Shown here: positions 11,497 through 24,508 of the stretch, piece by piece | How positions within the stretch are numbered: position 1 is the first letter of the stretch | How the letters are laid out: every line of letters begins with the position of its first letter | Origin: Plasmopara viticola | Lineage: Eukaryota; Oomycota; Peronosporomycetes; Peronosporales; Peronosporaceae | DNA length: 64,000 nt | Assembly (NCBI GenBank): GCA_001695595.3 | Contig: MBPM02000022.1 | Coordinates: 744,001 to 808,000, forward strand | Reading direction: 5' to 3' | The notes under the pieces: model-generated | The model's input: the letters and a program-made list of their open reading frames with translations, nothing else | The model's database searches: none | Told to the model about the DNA's origin: nothing | Made by a program: the position numbers and the translations under genes

Positions 11497-14379
11497 TCTA
11501 GACGTTCACAGACGCATAAGCGTCAAAACTAAGCGCATATTCAATTAGTTTTAGTGCTAAGACGCTGTACGTCAGCAGATACGTCCTTTCTACCCCCTTA
11601 CACGTGCACAGACGCAACAGAGCCACAAAGAAGCATGAATCAGCTTTTCTAAAGTGCCCAGATGATGTGGGACGACAAATACGTCCTCTCTATCCTCTTA
11701 GACGTGCACAGACGCAATAGGGTCACAACTAAGCATGAAACAGCTTTTCTAAAGTGCTGAGATGATGTGGGACGACAAATACGTCCTTTCTATCTCTTGA
11801 GACTTGCACAGATGCATTATAGATTGTATACTTACCCTCTTTAAGCGCTGAGACGACGTACGACCTTAGCTGCGTTCATTCGATCTATCGAGACGTTCAC
11901 AGACGCAATAGGGTCACAACAAAGCGCATATTCAATTCATTTTAGCGTTAAGACGCTGTACGTCAGCAGATACGTCTTTTCTATCCTCTCAGACGTGCAC
12001 AGAAGCAATAGGGCCACAACTAAGCATGAAACCACTTTTCTATAGTGCTTAGATGATTTGGGACGACCGATACGTCCTTTCTGTCTCTTAAGACATGTAC
12101 AGATGCATTAGAGACACAACAAAGAGTATATTCACCTTCATTCAGCGCTTCGACGATGTACGACGATAGCTACGTTCTTTCGATCTATCTAGACGTTCAT
12201 ACACGCAATAGCGTCAAAACTAAGCGCATATTCAATTAATTTTAGTGCTAAGACGATGTACGTCAGCAGATACGTCCTTTCTATCCTCTTAGACGTGCAC
12301 AGACGCAATAGGGCCACAACGAAGCATGAAACAGCTTTTCTAAAGTGCCCAGATGATGTGGGACGACAAATACGTCCTCCCTATCGTCTTAGACGTGCAC
12401 AGAAGCAATAGGGCTACAACGAAGCATGAAACCACTTTTCTAAAGTGCTCAGATGATTTGGGACGACCGATACGTCCTTTCTGTCTCTTAAGACATGTAC
12501 ATATGCATTAGAGACACAACAAATATTTTATTCACCTTCTTTAAGCGCTTCGACGATGTACGACCATAGCTACGTTCGTTCGATCTATCTCGACATTCAT
12601 AGACGCAATAGCGTCATAATTAAGCGCATATTCAATCCATTTAAGCGCTAAGACGCTGTACGTCAGCAGATACGTCCTTTCTATCCTCTTAGACGTGCAC
12701 AGACGCAATAGGGCCACAACGAAGCATGAAACAACTTTTCAAAAGTGCCTAGATGATGTGGGACGACAAATACGTCCTTTCTATCTCTTGAGACTTGCAC
12801 AGATGCATTATAGATTGTATACTTACCCTCTTTAAGCGCTGAGACGACGTACGACCATAGCTGCGTTCATTCGATCTATCGAGACGTTCACAGACGCAAT
12901 AGGGTCACAACAAAGCGCATGTTCAATTCATTTAAGCGCTAAGACGCTGTACGTCAGCAGATACGTCTTTTCTATCCTCTTAGACGTGCACAGAAGCAAT
13001 AGGGCCACAACTAAGCATGAAACCACTTTTCTATAGTCCTCATATGATAAGGGACGACAAATACGTCCTTTCTATCTCCTTAGACGTGCACAGATGCATT
13101 AGAGACACACCAAAGTGTATACTTACCCTCTATAAGTGCTGAGACGATGTACGACCATAGCTACGTTCTTTCGATCTATCTAGACGTTCACACACGCAAT
13201 AGCGTCAAGACTAAGCGCATTTTCAATTCATTTAAGCGCTAAGACGCTGTACTTCAGCAGATACGTCCTTTCTATCCTCTTAGACGTGCACAGACGCAAT
13301 AGGTCCACAACGAAGTATGAAACAGCTTTTCTAAAGTGCCCAGATGATGTGGGACGACAAATACGTCCATTCTATCTCTTGAGACGTGCACAGATGCATT
13401 AGAGACACACCAAACTGTATACTCACCCTTTTTAAGCGCTGAGTCGATGTACGACCATAGCTACGTTCTTTTGATCTATTTAGACGTTCACACACGCAAT
13501 AGCGTAAAAATAAGCGCACATTCAATTAACTTAAGCGCTTATACGCTGTACGTCAGCGGATACGTCCTTTCTATCCTATGAGACGTACACAGACGCAATA
13601 GGGCCACGACTAAGCATGAAACAGCTTTTCTAAAGTGCTCAGATGATGTGGGACGACCGATACGTCCTTTCTATCTCTTAAGACATCTACAAGATGCATT
13701 AGAGACACAACAACGAGTATATTCACCTTCTCTAAGCGCTGAGACGATGTACGACCATAGCTACGTTCGTTCGATCTATCTAGACGTTAATACACGCAAT
13801 AGCGTTAAAACTAAGCGCATATTTAATTAATTTTAGTGCTAAGACGCTGTACGTCAGCAGATACGTCCTTTCTATCCTCTTAGACGTGAACAGGCGCAAA
13901 AAGGCCACGACTTAGCATGAAAACACTTTTCTAAGTGCTCAAATAATGTTTAATGGCAGATACGTCCTTTCTATCTCTTTAGACGTGCACAGATGCATTA
14001 GAGACACACCAAAGTGGATACTCACCCTATTTAAGCGCTGAGACGACGTACGACCATAGCTACGCTCTTTCGATCTTTCTAGACGTTCACAGACGCAATA
14101 GCGTCAAAACTAAGCGCATATTCAATTCATTTTAGCGCAAAGACGCTGCACGTCAGCAGATACGTCCTTTTTATCCTCTTAGACGTGCACAGACGCAATA
14201 GGGCCACAACGAAGCATGAAACAACTTTTCAAAAGTGCCTAGATGATGTGGGACGACAGATACGTCCTTTCTATTTCTTGAGACGTGCATAGATGCATTA
14301 TAGACAAACCAAAGTGTATACTCACCCTCTTTGAGCGCTGAGACGACGTACGACCATAGCTACGTTCTTTCGATCTATC
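11497..14379. repeat. Module Q, copy 1 (~2883 bp, 29 monomers)
   Basis: It matches 21544-24427 at +10047 to +10048. It holds nine C-terminated units. Two of them have an extra A monomer (A-A-B'-C at 11577-11967 and A-A-B-C at 12268-12667), and two contain the 9-bp-deleted B' monomer. That composition (29 monomers less 18 bp) accounts for the length. It also holds the GTTTAATGGCAGATACG variant near 13950, seen again at about 24000 and 32590. Confidence 0.87.
11577..12267. repeat. 691-bp seven-monomer unit inside Q (founder-like)
   Basis: The order is A-A-B'-C (391 bp) followed by A-B-C (300 bp), exactly the composition and length of the HOR that is repeated almost 12 times at 24509-32564. It shares the variants ACACGTGCACAGACGCAACA, GATTGTATACTTACC, GACGTGCACAGAAGC and CAGCGCTTCGACGATG with that array. 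A second copy lies in Q copy 2 at 21624-22315. I infer that a unit of this kind seeded the later amplification. Confidence 0.8.
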
Positions 14380-17300
14380 TAGACGTTCACACACGCAATA
14401 GCGTCATAACCATGCGCATTTTCAATTCATTTAAGCGCTTAGACACTGTACGTCAGCAAAAACGTCCTTTCTATCCTTTTAGACGTGCACAGACACAATA
14501 GGGCCACAACGAAGCCTGAAACAGCTTTTCTAAAGTGCTCAGATGATGTGGGACGACAAATACGTCCTTTCTATCTCCTAAGACGTGCACAGATGTATTA
14601 GAGACACACCAAAGTGTATACTTACCCTCTTTAAGTGCTGAAACGATGTACGACCATAGCTACGTTTTTTCGATCTATCAAGACTTTCACAGACGCAATA
14701 GGGTCACCAGAAAGCGCATATTCAATTCATTTAAGCGCTAAGACGCTGTACGTCAGCAGATACGTCCTTTCTATCCTCTTAGAGGTCACAGACGCAATAG
14801 GGCTACAACGAAGCATGAACCTACTTTTCTAAAGTATTTTAATGATGTTAGACGACAGATACGTCCTTTTTATCGCTTAAGACGTTCACAGCTGCATTAG
14901 AGACACACCAAAGTGTATACTCACCTTCTATAAGCGCTGAGACGATGTACGACCATAGCTACGTTCTTTCGATCTATCTAGACGTTCACAGATGCAATAG
15001 GGTCACAAGAAAACGCATATTCAATTCATTTGAGAGTTGAGACGCTGTACGCCAGAAGATACGTCCTTTCTATCCTCTAAGACGTTCACAGACGAAATAG
15101 GGCCACAATGAAGCATGAAACCACTTTTCTAAAGTGCTCAGATGCTGTAGGACGACAGATACGTCCTTTCTATCTCTCAAGATGTGCACAGATGCATTAA
15201 AGACACACCAAAGTGTATACTTACCCTCTTCAAGCGCTGAGACGATGTGCGACTATAGTTTCGTTCTTTCGATTTATCTAGACGTTCACAGACGCAATAG
15301 CGTCAGAACAAAGCGCATATTCAATTAATTTGAGCGCTAGGACGCTGTACGTCAGCGGGTACGTCCTTTCTATCCTCTTAGATGTGCACAGACGCAATAG
15401 GACCACAACTAAGCATGTAATCACTTTTCTAAAGCGATAAGTTGATGTTCGACGACAGATGCGTCCTTTCTATCTCTTAAGACGTGCACAGATGCATTAG
15501 AGACACACCAAAGTGTATACTCACCCTCTTTAAGCAATGAGAAGCTATACGACCATAGCTACGTTCATTCGATCTATCCAGACGTTCAAACGCGCAATAG
15601 CGTCAAAATAAATCGCATATTCAATTAGTTTTAGCGCTAAGACGCTGTACGTCAGAAGATACGTCCTTTCTATCCTCTTAGATGGTCACAGACGCAATAG
15701 GACCACAACGAAGCATAAAACCACTTTTCTAAAGTGCTCAGATATGTGGGACGACAGATACGTCCTTTCTATCTCTTTAGACGTGCGCAGATGCATTAGA
15801 GACACACCAAAGTGTATACTCACCCTCTTTAAGCACTGAGAAGCTGTACGACCATAGCTACGTTCTTTCGATTTATCAAGACTTTCAAAGACGCAATAGG
15901 GTCACAAGAAAGCGCATATTCAATTCATTTAAGCGCTAAGACACTGTATGTCAGCGGAAACGTCTTTTCTATCCGCTTAGACGTCCACAGACGCAATAGG
16001 TCCACAACCAAGCATGAAACAGCTTTTCTAAAGTGCTCAGATATGTGGGACGACAGATACGTCCTTTCTATCTTCTTAGACGTGCACAGATGCATTAGAG
16101 ACACACCAAAGCGTATATTCACCTTCTTTAAGCGCTGAGACGATGGACGACCATAGCTTCGTTCTTTCGATCTATCTAGACGTTCACACACCCAATTGCG
16201 TCAAAACTAAGCGCATTTTCAATTCATTTGAGCGCTAAGACACTGTACGTCAGCAGATACGTCTTTTCTGTCCCTTAGACGTGAACAGGCGCAATAGGGC
16301 CACAACGAAGCATGAAACAGTTTTCTAAAGTGCCTAGATGATGTGGGACGACAAATACGTCCTTTCTATCTCTTTAGACGTGCGCAGATGCATTAGAGAC
16401 ACACCAAAGTGTATACTCACCCTCTTTAAGCACTGAGAAGCTGTACGACCATAGCTACGTTCTTTCGATCTATCTAGACTTTCAAAGACGCAATAGGGTC
16501 ACAAGAAAGCGCATATTCAATTCATTTAAGCGCTAAGACACTGTATGTCAGCGGATACGTCCTTTCTATCCGCTTAGACGTCCACAGACGCAATAGGTCC
16601 ACAACCAAGCATGAAACAGCTTTTCTAAAGTGCTCAGATATGTGGGACGACAGATACGTCCTTTCTATCTCCTAAGACGTGCACAGATGCATTAGAGACA
16701 CACCAAAGAGTATTTCACCTTCTTTAAGCGCTGAGACGATGTACGACCATAGCTTCGTTCTTTCGATCTATCTAGACGTTCACACACCAATTGCGTCAAA
16801 ACTAAGCGCATTTTCAATTCATTTGAGCGCTAAGACACTGTACGTCAGCAGATACGTCTTTTCTGTCCTCTTAGACGTGAACAGGCGCAATAGGGCCACA
16901 ACGAAGCATGAAACAGCTTTCTAAAGTGCCTAGATGATGTGGGACGACAAATACGTCCTTTCTATCTCTTGAGACTTGCACAGATGCATTATAGATTGTA
17001 TACTTACCCTCTTTAAGCGCTAAGACGACGTACGACCATAGCTGCGTTCATTCGATCTATCGAGACGTTCACAGACGCAATAGGGTCAAAACTAAGCGCA
17101 TATTTAATTCATTTAAGCGTTAAGACGCTGTACTTCAGCAGATACGTCTTTTCTGTTCTCCTAGACGTGAACAGACGCAATAGGGCCACAACCAAGCATG
17201 AAACAGCTGTTCTAAAGTGCCCAGATGATGTGGGACGACAAATACGTCCTTTCTATCTCTCGAGACGTGCGCAGATGCATTATAGACACACCAAAGTGTA

Positions 17301-17961
17301 TACTCACCCTCTTTAAGTGCTGAGACGACGTACGACCATAGCTACGTTCTTTCGATCTATCTAGACGTTCACAGACGCAATAGCGTCAAAACTACGCGCA
17401 TATTCAATTCATTTGCGCGTTTGGACGCTGTACGTCAGCAGATACGTCCTTTCTATCCTCTTAGACGTGCCCAGATTCAATAGGGCCACAACGAAGCATG
17501 AAACAGCTTTTCTAAAGTGCTCAGATGATGTGGGACGACAGATACGTCCTCTCTATCTCTTAAGACGTGCACAGATGCATTAGAGACACATCAAATTGTC
17601 TACTTACCCTCTTTAAGCGCTGAGACGATGTACGACCATAAGTACGTTCTTTCGATCTATCTAGACTTTTACAGACGCAATAGCGTCACAAGAAAGCGCA
17701 TATTCAATTCATTTCAGCGCTAAGACGCTGTACGTCAGCGGATACGTCCTTTCTATCCTCTTAGACGTGCACAGACGCAATAGGGCCAAACCGAAGCATG
17801 AAACACTTTTTCAAAAGTGCCTAGATGATGTGGGACGACAGATACGTCCTTTCTATTTCTTGAGACGTGCATAGATGCATTATAGACAAACCAAAGTGTA
17901 TACTCACCCTCTTTGAGCGCTGAGACGACGTACGACCATAGCTACGTTCTTTCGATCTATC
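14380..17961. repeat. Module P, copy 2
   Basis: It matches copy 3 at +3582 almost without difference. I noted single-base losses in homopolymers (TGTCCCTTAG at 16269 versus TGTCCCCTTAG, and CACACCAATTG at 16784 versus CACACCCAATTG). Its last ~150 bp are not the end of copy 1 but the end of module Q (compare 14255-14340), which marks the crossover junction described separately. Confidence 0.87.
17806..17841. other. Unequal-crossover junction (P end joined to Q end)
   Basis: Left of this interval the sequence has the P-end variant GGCCAAACCGAAGCATGAAA plus CACTTTTTC, as at 11322-11350. Right of it the sequence has the Q-end variant CAGATACGTCCTTTCTATTT, as at 14256-14276. Between them P and Q are identical over about 33 bp (TTTTCAAAAGTGCCTAGATG and what follows), so the exchange fell in this interval. 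The result is the order P-Q-P-P-Q from an inferred P-Q-P-Q parent. Confidence 0.8.
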
Positions 17962-20900
17962 TAGACGTTCACACACGCAATAGCGTCATAACCATGCGCA
18001 TTTTCAATTCATTTAAGCGCTTAGACACTGTACGTCAGCAAAAACGTCCTTTCTATCCTTTTAGACGTGCACAGACACAATAGGGCCACAACGAAGCCTG
18101 AAACAGCTTTTCTAAAGTGCTCAGATGATGTGGGACGACAAATACGTCCTTTCTATCTCCTAAGACGTGCACAGATGTATTAGAGACACACCAAAGTGTA
18201 TACTTACCCTCTTTAAGTGCTGAAACGATGTACGACCATAGCTACGTTTTTTCGATCTATCAAGACTTTCACAGACGCAATAGGGTCACCAGAAAGCGCA
18301 TATTCAATTCATTTAAGCGCTAAGACGCTGTACGTCAGCAGATACGTCCTTTCTATCCTCTTAGAGGTCACAGACGCAATAGGGCTACAACGAAGCATGA
18401 ACCTACTTTTCTAAAGTATTTTAATGATGTTAGACGACAGATACGTCCTTTTTATCGCTTAAGACGTTCACAGCTGCATTAGAGACACACCAAAGTGTAT
18501 ACTCACCTTCTATAAGCGCTGAGACGATGTACGACCATAGCTACGTTCTTTCGATCTATCTAGACGTTCACAGATGCAATAGGGTCACAAGAAAACGCAT
18601 ATTCAATTCATTTGAGAGTTGAGACGCTGTACGCCAGAAGATACGTCCTTTCTATCCTCTAAGACGTTCACAGACGAAATAGGGCCACAATGAAGCATGA
18701 AACCACTTTTCTAAAGTGCTCAGATGCTGTAGGACGACAGATACGTCCTTTCTATCTCTCAAGATGTGCACAGATGCATTAAAGACACACCAAAGTGTAT
18801 ACTTACCCTCTTCAAGCGCTGAGACGATGTGCGACTATAGTTTCGTTCTTTCGATTTATCTAGACGTTCACAGACGCAATAGCGTCAGAACAAAGCGCAT
18901 ATTCAATTAATTTGAGCGCTAGGACGCTGTACGTCAGCGGGTACGTCCTTTCTATCCTCTTAGATGTGCACAGACGCAATAGGACCACAACTAAGCATGT
19001 AATCACTTTTCTAAAGCGATAAGTTGATGTTCGACGACAGATGCGTCCTTTCTATCTCTTAAGACGTGCACAGATGCATTAGAGACACACCAAAGTGTAT
19101 ACTCACCCTCTTTAAGCAATGAGAAGCTATACGACCATAGCTACGTTCATTCGATCTATCCAGACGTTCAAACGCGCAATAGCGTCAAAATAAATCGCAT
19201 ATTCAATTAGTTTTAGCGCTAAGACGCTGTACGTCAGAAGATACGTCCTTTCTATCCTCTTAGATGGTCACAGACGCAATAGGACCACAACGAAGCATAA
19301 AACCACTTTTCTAAAGTGCTCAGATATGTGGGACGACAGATACGTCCTTTCTATCTCTTTAGACGTGCGCAGATGCATTAGAGACACACCAAAGTGTATA
19401 CTCACCCTCTTTAAGCACTGAGAAGCTGTACGACCATAGCTACGTTCTTTCGATTTATCAAGACTTTCAAAGACGCAATAGGGTCACAAGAAAGCGCATA
19501 TTCAATTCATTTAAGCGCTAAGACACTGTATGTCAGCGGAAACGTCTTTTCTATCCGCTTAGACGTCCACAGACGCAATAGGTCCACAACCAAGCATGAA
19601 ACAGCTTTTCTAAAGTGCTCAGATATGTGGGACGACAGATACGTCCTTTCTATCTTCTTAGACGTGCACAGATGCATTAGAGACACACCAAAGCGTATAT
19701 TCACCTTCTTTAAGCGCTGAGACGATGGACGACCATAGCTTCGTTCTTTCGATCTATCTAGACGTTCACACACCCAATTGCGTCAAAACTAAGCGCATTT
19801 TCAATTCATTTGAGCGCTAAGACACTGTACGTCAGCAGATACGTCTTTTCTGTCCCCTTAGACGTGAACAGGCGCAATAGGGCCACAACGAAGCATGAAA
19901 CAGTTTTCTAAAGTGCCTAGATGATGTGGGACGACAAATACGTCCTTTCTATCTCTTTAGACGTGCGCAGATGCATTAGAGACACACCAAAGTGTATACT
20001 CACCCTCTTTAAGCACTGAGAAGCTGTACGACCATAGCTACGTTCTTTCGATCTATCTAGACTTTCAAAGACGCAATAGGGTCACAAGAAAGCGCATATT
20101 CAATTCATTTAAGCGCTAAGACACTGTATGTCAGCGGATACGTCCTTTCTATCCGCTTAGACGTCCACAGACGCAATAGGTCCACAACCAAGCATGAAAC
20201 AGCTTTTCTAAAGTGCTCAGATATGTGGGACGACAGATACGTCCTTTCTATCTCCTAAGACGTGCACAGATGCATTAGAGACACACCAAAGAGTATTTCA
20301 CCTTCTTTAAGCGCTGAGACGATGTACGACCATAGCTTCGTTCTTTCGATCTATCTAGACGTTCACACACCCAATTGCGTCAAAACTAAGCGCATTTTCA
20401 ATTCATTTGAGCGCTAAGACACTGTACGTCAGCAGATACGTCTTTTCTGTCCTCTTAGACGTGAACAGGCGCAATAGGGCCACAACGAAGCATGAAACAG
20501 CTTTCTAAAGTGCCTAGATGATGTGGGACGACAAATACGTCCTTTCTATCTCTTGAGACTTGCACAGATGCATTATAGATTGTATACTTACCCTCTTTAA
20601 GCGCTAAGACGACGTACGACCATAGCTGCGTTCATTCGATCTATCGAGACGTTCACAGACGCAATAGGGTCAAAACTAAGCGCATATTTAATTCATTTAA
20701 GCGTTAAGACGCTGTACTTCAGCAGATACGTCTTTTCTGTTCTCCTAGACGTGAACAGACGCAATAGGGCCACAACCAAGCATGAAACAGCTGTTCTAAA
20801 GTGCCCAGATGATGTGGGACGACAAATACGTCCTTTCTATCTCTCGAGACGTGCGCAGATGCATTATAGACACACCAAAGTGTATACTCACCCTCTTTAA

Positions 20901-21543
20901 GTGCTGAGACGACGTACGACCATAGCTACGTTCTTTCGATCTATCTAGACGTTCACAGACGCAATAGCGTCAAAACTACGCGCATATTCAATTCATTTGC
21001 GCGTTTGGACGCTGTACGTCAGCAGATACGTCCTTTCTATCCTCTTAGACGTGCCCAGATTCAATAGGGCCACAACGAAGCATGAAACAGCTTTTCTAAA
21101 GTGCTCAGATGATGTGGGACGACAGATACGTCCTCTCTATCTCTTAAGACGTGCACAGATGCATTAGAGACACATCAAATTGTCTACTTACCCTCTTTAA
21201 GCGCTGAGACGATGTACGACCATAAGTACGTTCTTTCGATCTATCTAGACTTTTACAGACGCAATAGCGTCACAAGAAAGCGCATATTCAATTCATTTCA
21301 GCGCTAAGACGCTGTACGTCAGCGGATACGTCCTTTCTATCCTCTTAGACGTGCACAGACGCAATAGGGCCAAACCGAAGCATGAAACACTTTTTCAAAA
21401 GTGCCTAGATGATGTGGGACGACAAATACGTCCTTTCTATCTCTTGAGACGTGCATAGATGCATTATAGACAAACCAAAGTGTATACTCACCCTCTTAGA
21501 GCGCTGAGACGACGTACGACCATAGCTACGTTCTTTCGATCTA
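17962..21543. repeat. Module P, copy 3
   Basis: Near-identical to copy 2 over its full length. Its right end returns to the same sequence as copy 1 (CTCTTAGAGCGCTGAGACGA, then CAGACGCATAAGCGTC) and is followed, as in copy 1, by module Q. It therefore keeps the parental P-to-Q junction that copy 2 lost. Confidence 0.87.
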
Positions 21544-24427
21544 TCTAGACGTTCACAGACGCATAAGCGTCAAAACTAAGCGCATATTCAATTAGTTTTA
21601 GTGCTAAGACGCTGTACGTCAGCAGATACGTCCTTTCTACCCCCTTACACGTGCACAGACGCAACAGAGCCACAAAGAAGCATGAATCAGCTTTTCTAAA
21701 GTGCCCAGATGATGTGGGACGACAAATACGTCCTCTCTATCCTCTTAGACGTGCACAGACGCAATAGGGTCACAACTAAGCATGAAACAGCTTTTATTAA
21801 AGTGCTGAGATGATGTGGGACGACAAATACGTCCTTTCTATTTCTTGAGACTTGCACAGATGCATTATAGATTGTATACTTACCCTCTTTAAGCGCTGAG
21901 ACGACGTACGACCTTAGCTGCGTTCATTCGATCTATCGAGACGTTCACAGACGCAATAGGGTCACAACAAAGCGCATATTCAATTCATTTTAGCGTTAAG
22001 ACGCTGTACGTCAGCAGATACGTCTTTTCTATCCTCTCAGACGTGCACAGAAGCAATAGGGCCACAACTAAGCATGAAACCACTTTTCTATAGTGCTTAG
22101 ATGATTTGGGACGACCGATACGTCCTTTCTGTCTCTTAAGACATGTACAGATGCATTAGAGACACAACAAAGAGTATATTCACCTTCATTCAGCGCTTCG
22201 ACGATGTACGACGATAGCTACGTTCTTTCGATCTATCTAGACGTTCATACACGCAATAGCGTCAAAACTAAGCGCATATTCAATTAATTTTAGTGCTAAG
22301 ACGATGTACGTCAGCAGATACGTCCTTTCTATCCTCTTAGACGTGCACAGACGCAATAGGGCCACAACGAAGCATGAAACAGCTTTTCTAAAGTGCCCAG
22401 ATGATGTGGGACGACAAATACGTCCTCCCTATCGTCTTAGACGTGCACAGAAGCAATAGGGCTACAACGAAGCATGAAACCACTTTTCTAAAGTGCTCAG
22501 ATGATTTGGGACGACCGATACGTCCTTTCTGTCTCTTAAGACATGTACATATGCATTAGAGACACAACAAATATTTTATTCACCTTCTTTAAGCGCTTCG
22601 ACGATGTACGACCATAGCTACGTTCGTTCGATCTATCTCGACATTCATAGACGCAATAGCGTCATAATTAAGCGCATATTCAATCCATTTAAGCGCTAAG
22701 ACGCTGTACGTCAGCAGATACGTCCTTTCTATCCTCTTAGACGTGCACAGACGCAATAGGGCCACAACGAAGCATGAAACAACTTTTCAAAAGTGCCTAG
22801 ATGATGTGGGACGACAAATACGTCCTTTCTATCTCTTGAGACTTGCACAGATGCATTATAGATTGTATACTTACCCTCTTTAAGCGCTGAGACGACGTAC
22901 GACCATAGCTGCGTTCATTCGATCTATCGAGACGTTCACAGACGCAATAGGGTCACAACAAAGCGCATGTTCAATTCATTTAAGCGCTAAGACGCTGTAC
23001 GTCAGCAGATACGTCTTTTCTATCCTCTTAGACGTGCACAGAAGCAATAGGGCCACAACTAAGCATGAAACCACTTTTCTATAGTCCTCATATGATAAGG
23101 GACGACAAATACGTCCTTTCTATCTCCTTAGACGTGCACAGATGCATTAGAGACACACCAAAGTGTATACTTACCCTCTATAAGTGCTGAGACGATGTAC
23201 GACCATAGCTACGTTCTTTCGATCTATCTAGACGTTCACACACGCAATAGCGTCAAGACTAAGCGCATTTTCAATTCATTTAAGCGCTAAGACGCTGTAC
23301 TTCAGCAGATACGTCCTTTCTATCCTCTTAGACGTGCACAGACGCAATAGGTCCACAACGAAGTATGAAACAGCTTTTCTAAAGTGCCCAGATGATGTGG
23401 GACGACAAATACGTCCATTCTATCTCTTGAAACGTGCACAGATGCATTAGAGACACACCAAACTGTATACTCACCCTTTTTAAGCGCTGAGTCGATGTAC
23501 GACCATAGCTACGTTCTTTTGATCTATTTAGACGTTCACACACGCAATAGCGTAAAAATAAGCGCACATTCAATTAACTTAAGCGCTTATACGCTGTACG
23601 TCAGCGGATACGTCCTTTCTATCCTATGAGACGTACACAGACGCAATAGGGCCACGACTAAGCATGAAACAGCTTTTCTAAAGTGCTCAGATGATGTGGG
23701 ACGACCGATACGTCCTTTCTATCTCTTAAGACATCTACAAGATGCATTAGAGACACAACAACGAGTATATTCACCTTCTCTAAGCGCTGAGACGATGTAC
23801 GACCATAGCTACGTTCGTTCGATCTATCTAGACGTTAATACACGCAATAGCGTTAAAACTAAGCGCATATTTAATTAATTTTAGTGCTAAGACGCTGTAC
23901 GTCAGCAGATACATCCTTTCTATCCTCTTAGACGTGAACAGGCGCAATAGGGCCACGACTTAGCATGAAAACACTTTTCTAAGTGCTCAAATAATGTTTA
24001 ATGGCAGATACGTCCTTTCTATCTCTTTAGACGTGCACAGATGCATTAGAGACACACCAAAGTGGATACTCACCCTATTTAAGCGCTGAGACGACGTACG
24101 ACCATAGCTACGCTCTTTCGATCTTTCTAGACGTTCACAGACGCAATAGCGTCAAAACTAAGCGCATATTCAATTCATTTTAGCGCAAAGACGCTGCACG
24201 TCAGCAGATACGTCCTTTTTATCCTCTTAGACGTGCACAGACGCAATAGGGCCACAACGAAGCATGAAACAACTTTTCAAAAGTGCCTAGATGATGTGGG
24301 ACGACAGATACGTCCTTTCTATTTCTTGAGACGTGCATAGATGCATTATAGACAAACCAAAGTGTATACTCACCCTCTTTGAGCGCTGAGACGACGTACG
24401 ACCATAGCTACGTTCTTTCGATCTATC
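21544..24427. repeat. Module Q, copy 2
   Basis: Near-identical to copy 1 at an offset of 10047-10048. Small differences include CTTTTATTAAAGTG near 21791 (copy 1 has CTTTTCTAAAGTG), TTGAAACGTGCACAG near 23427, and GATACATCC near 23909. After it, the C monomer changes to the type that precedes the 691-bp array. An extra CAG (TCAGCAGCAGATACG) marks the start of that array at 24509. Confidence 0.87.
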
Positions 24428-24508
24428 TAGACGTTCACAGACGCAATAGCGTCAAACCTAAGCGCATATTTAATTAATTCTAGTGCTAAGACGCTGTACG
24501 TCAGCAGC

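Noticed and set aside
15925..16191. Minus-strand open frame repeated at 19507 as a conserved small protein family
   Set aside because: The repetition is the P2/P3 DNA duplication. The same frame in other trimers is broken by indels, and there is no sign of codon-level constraint.
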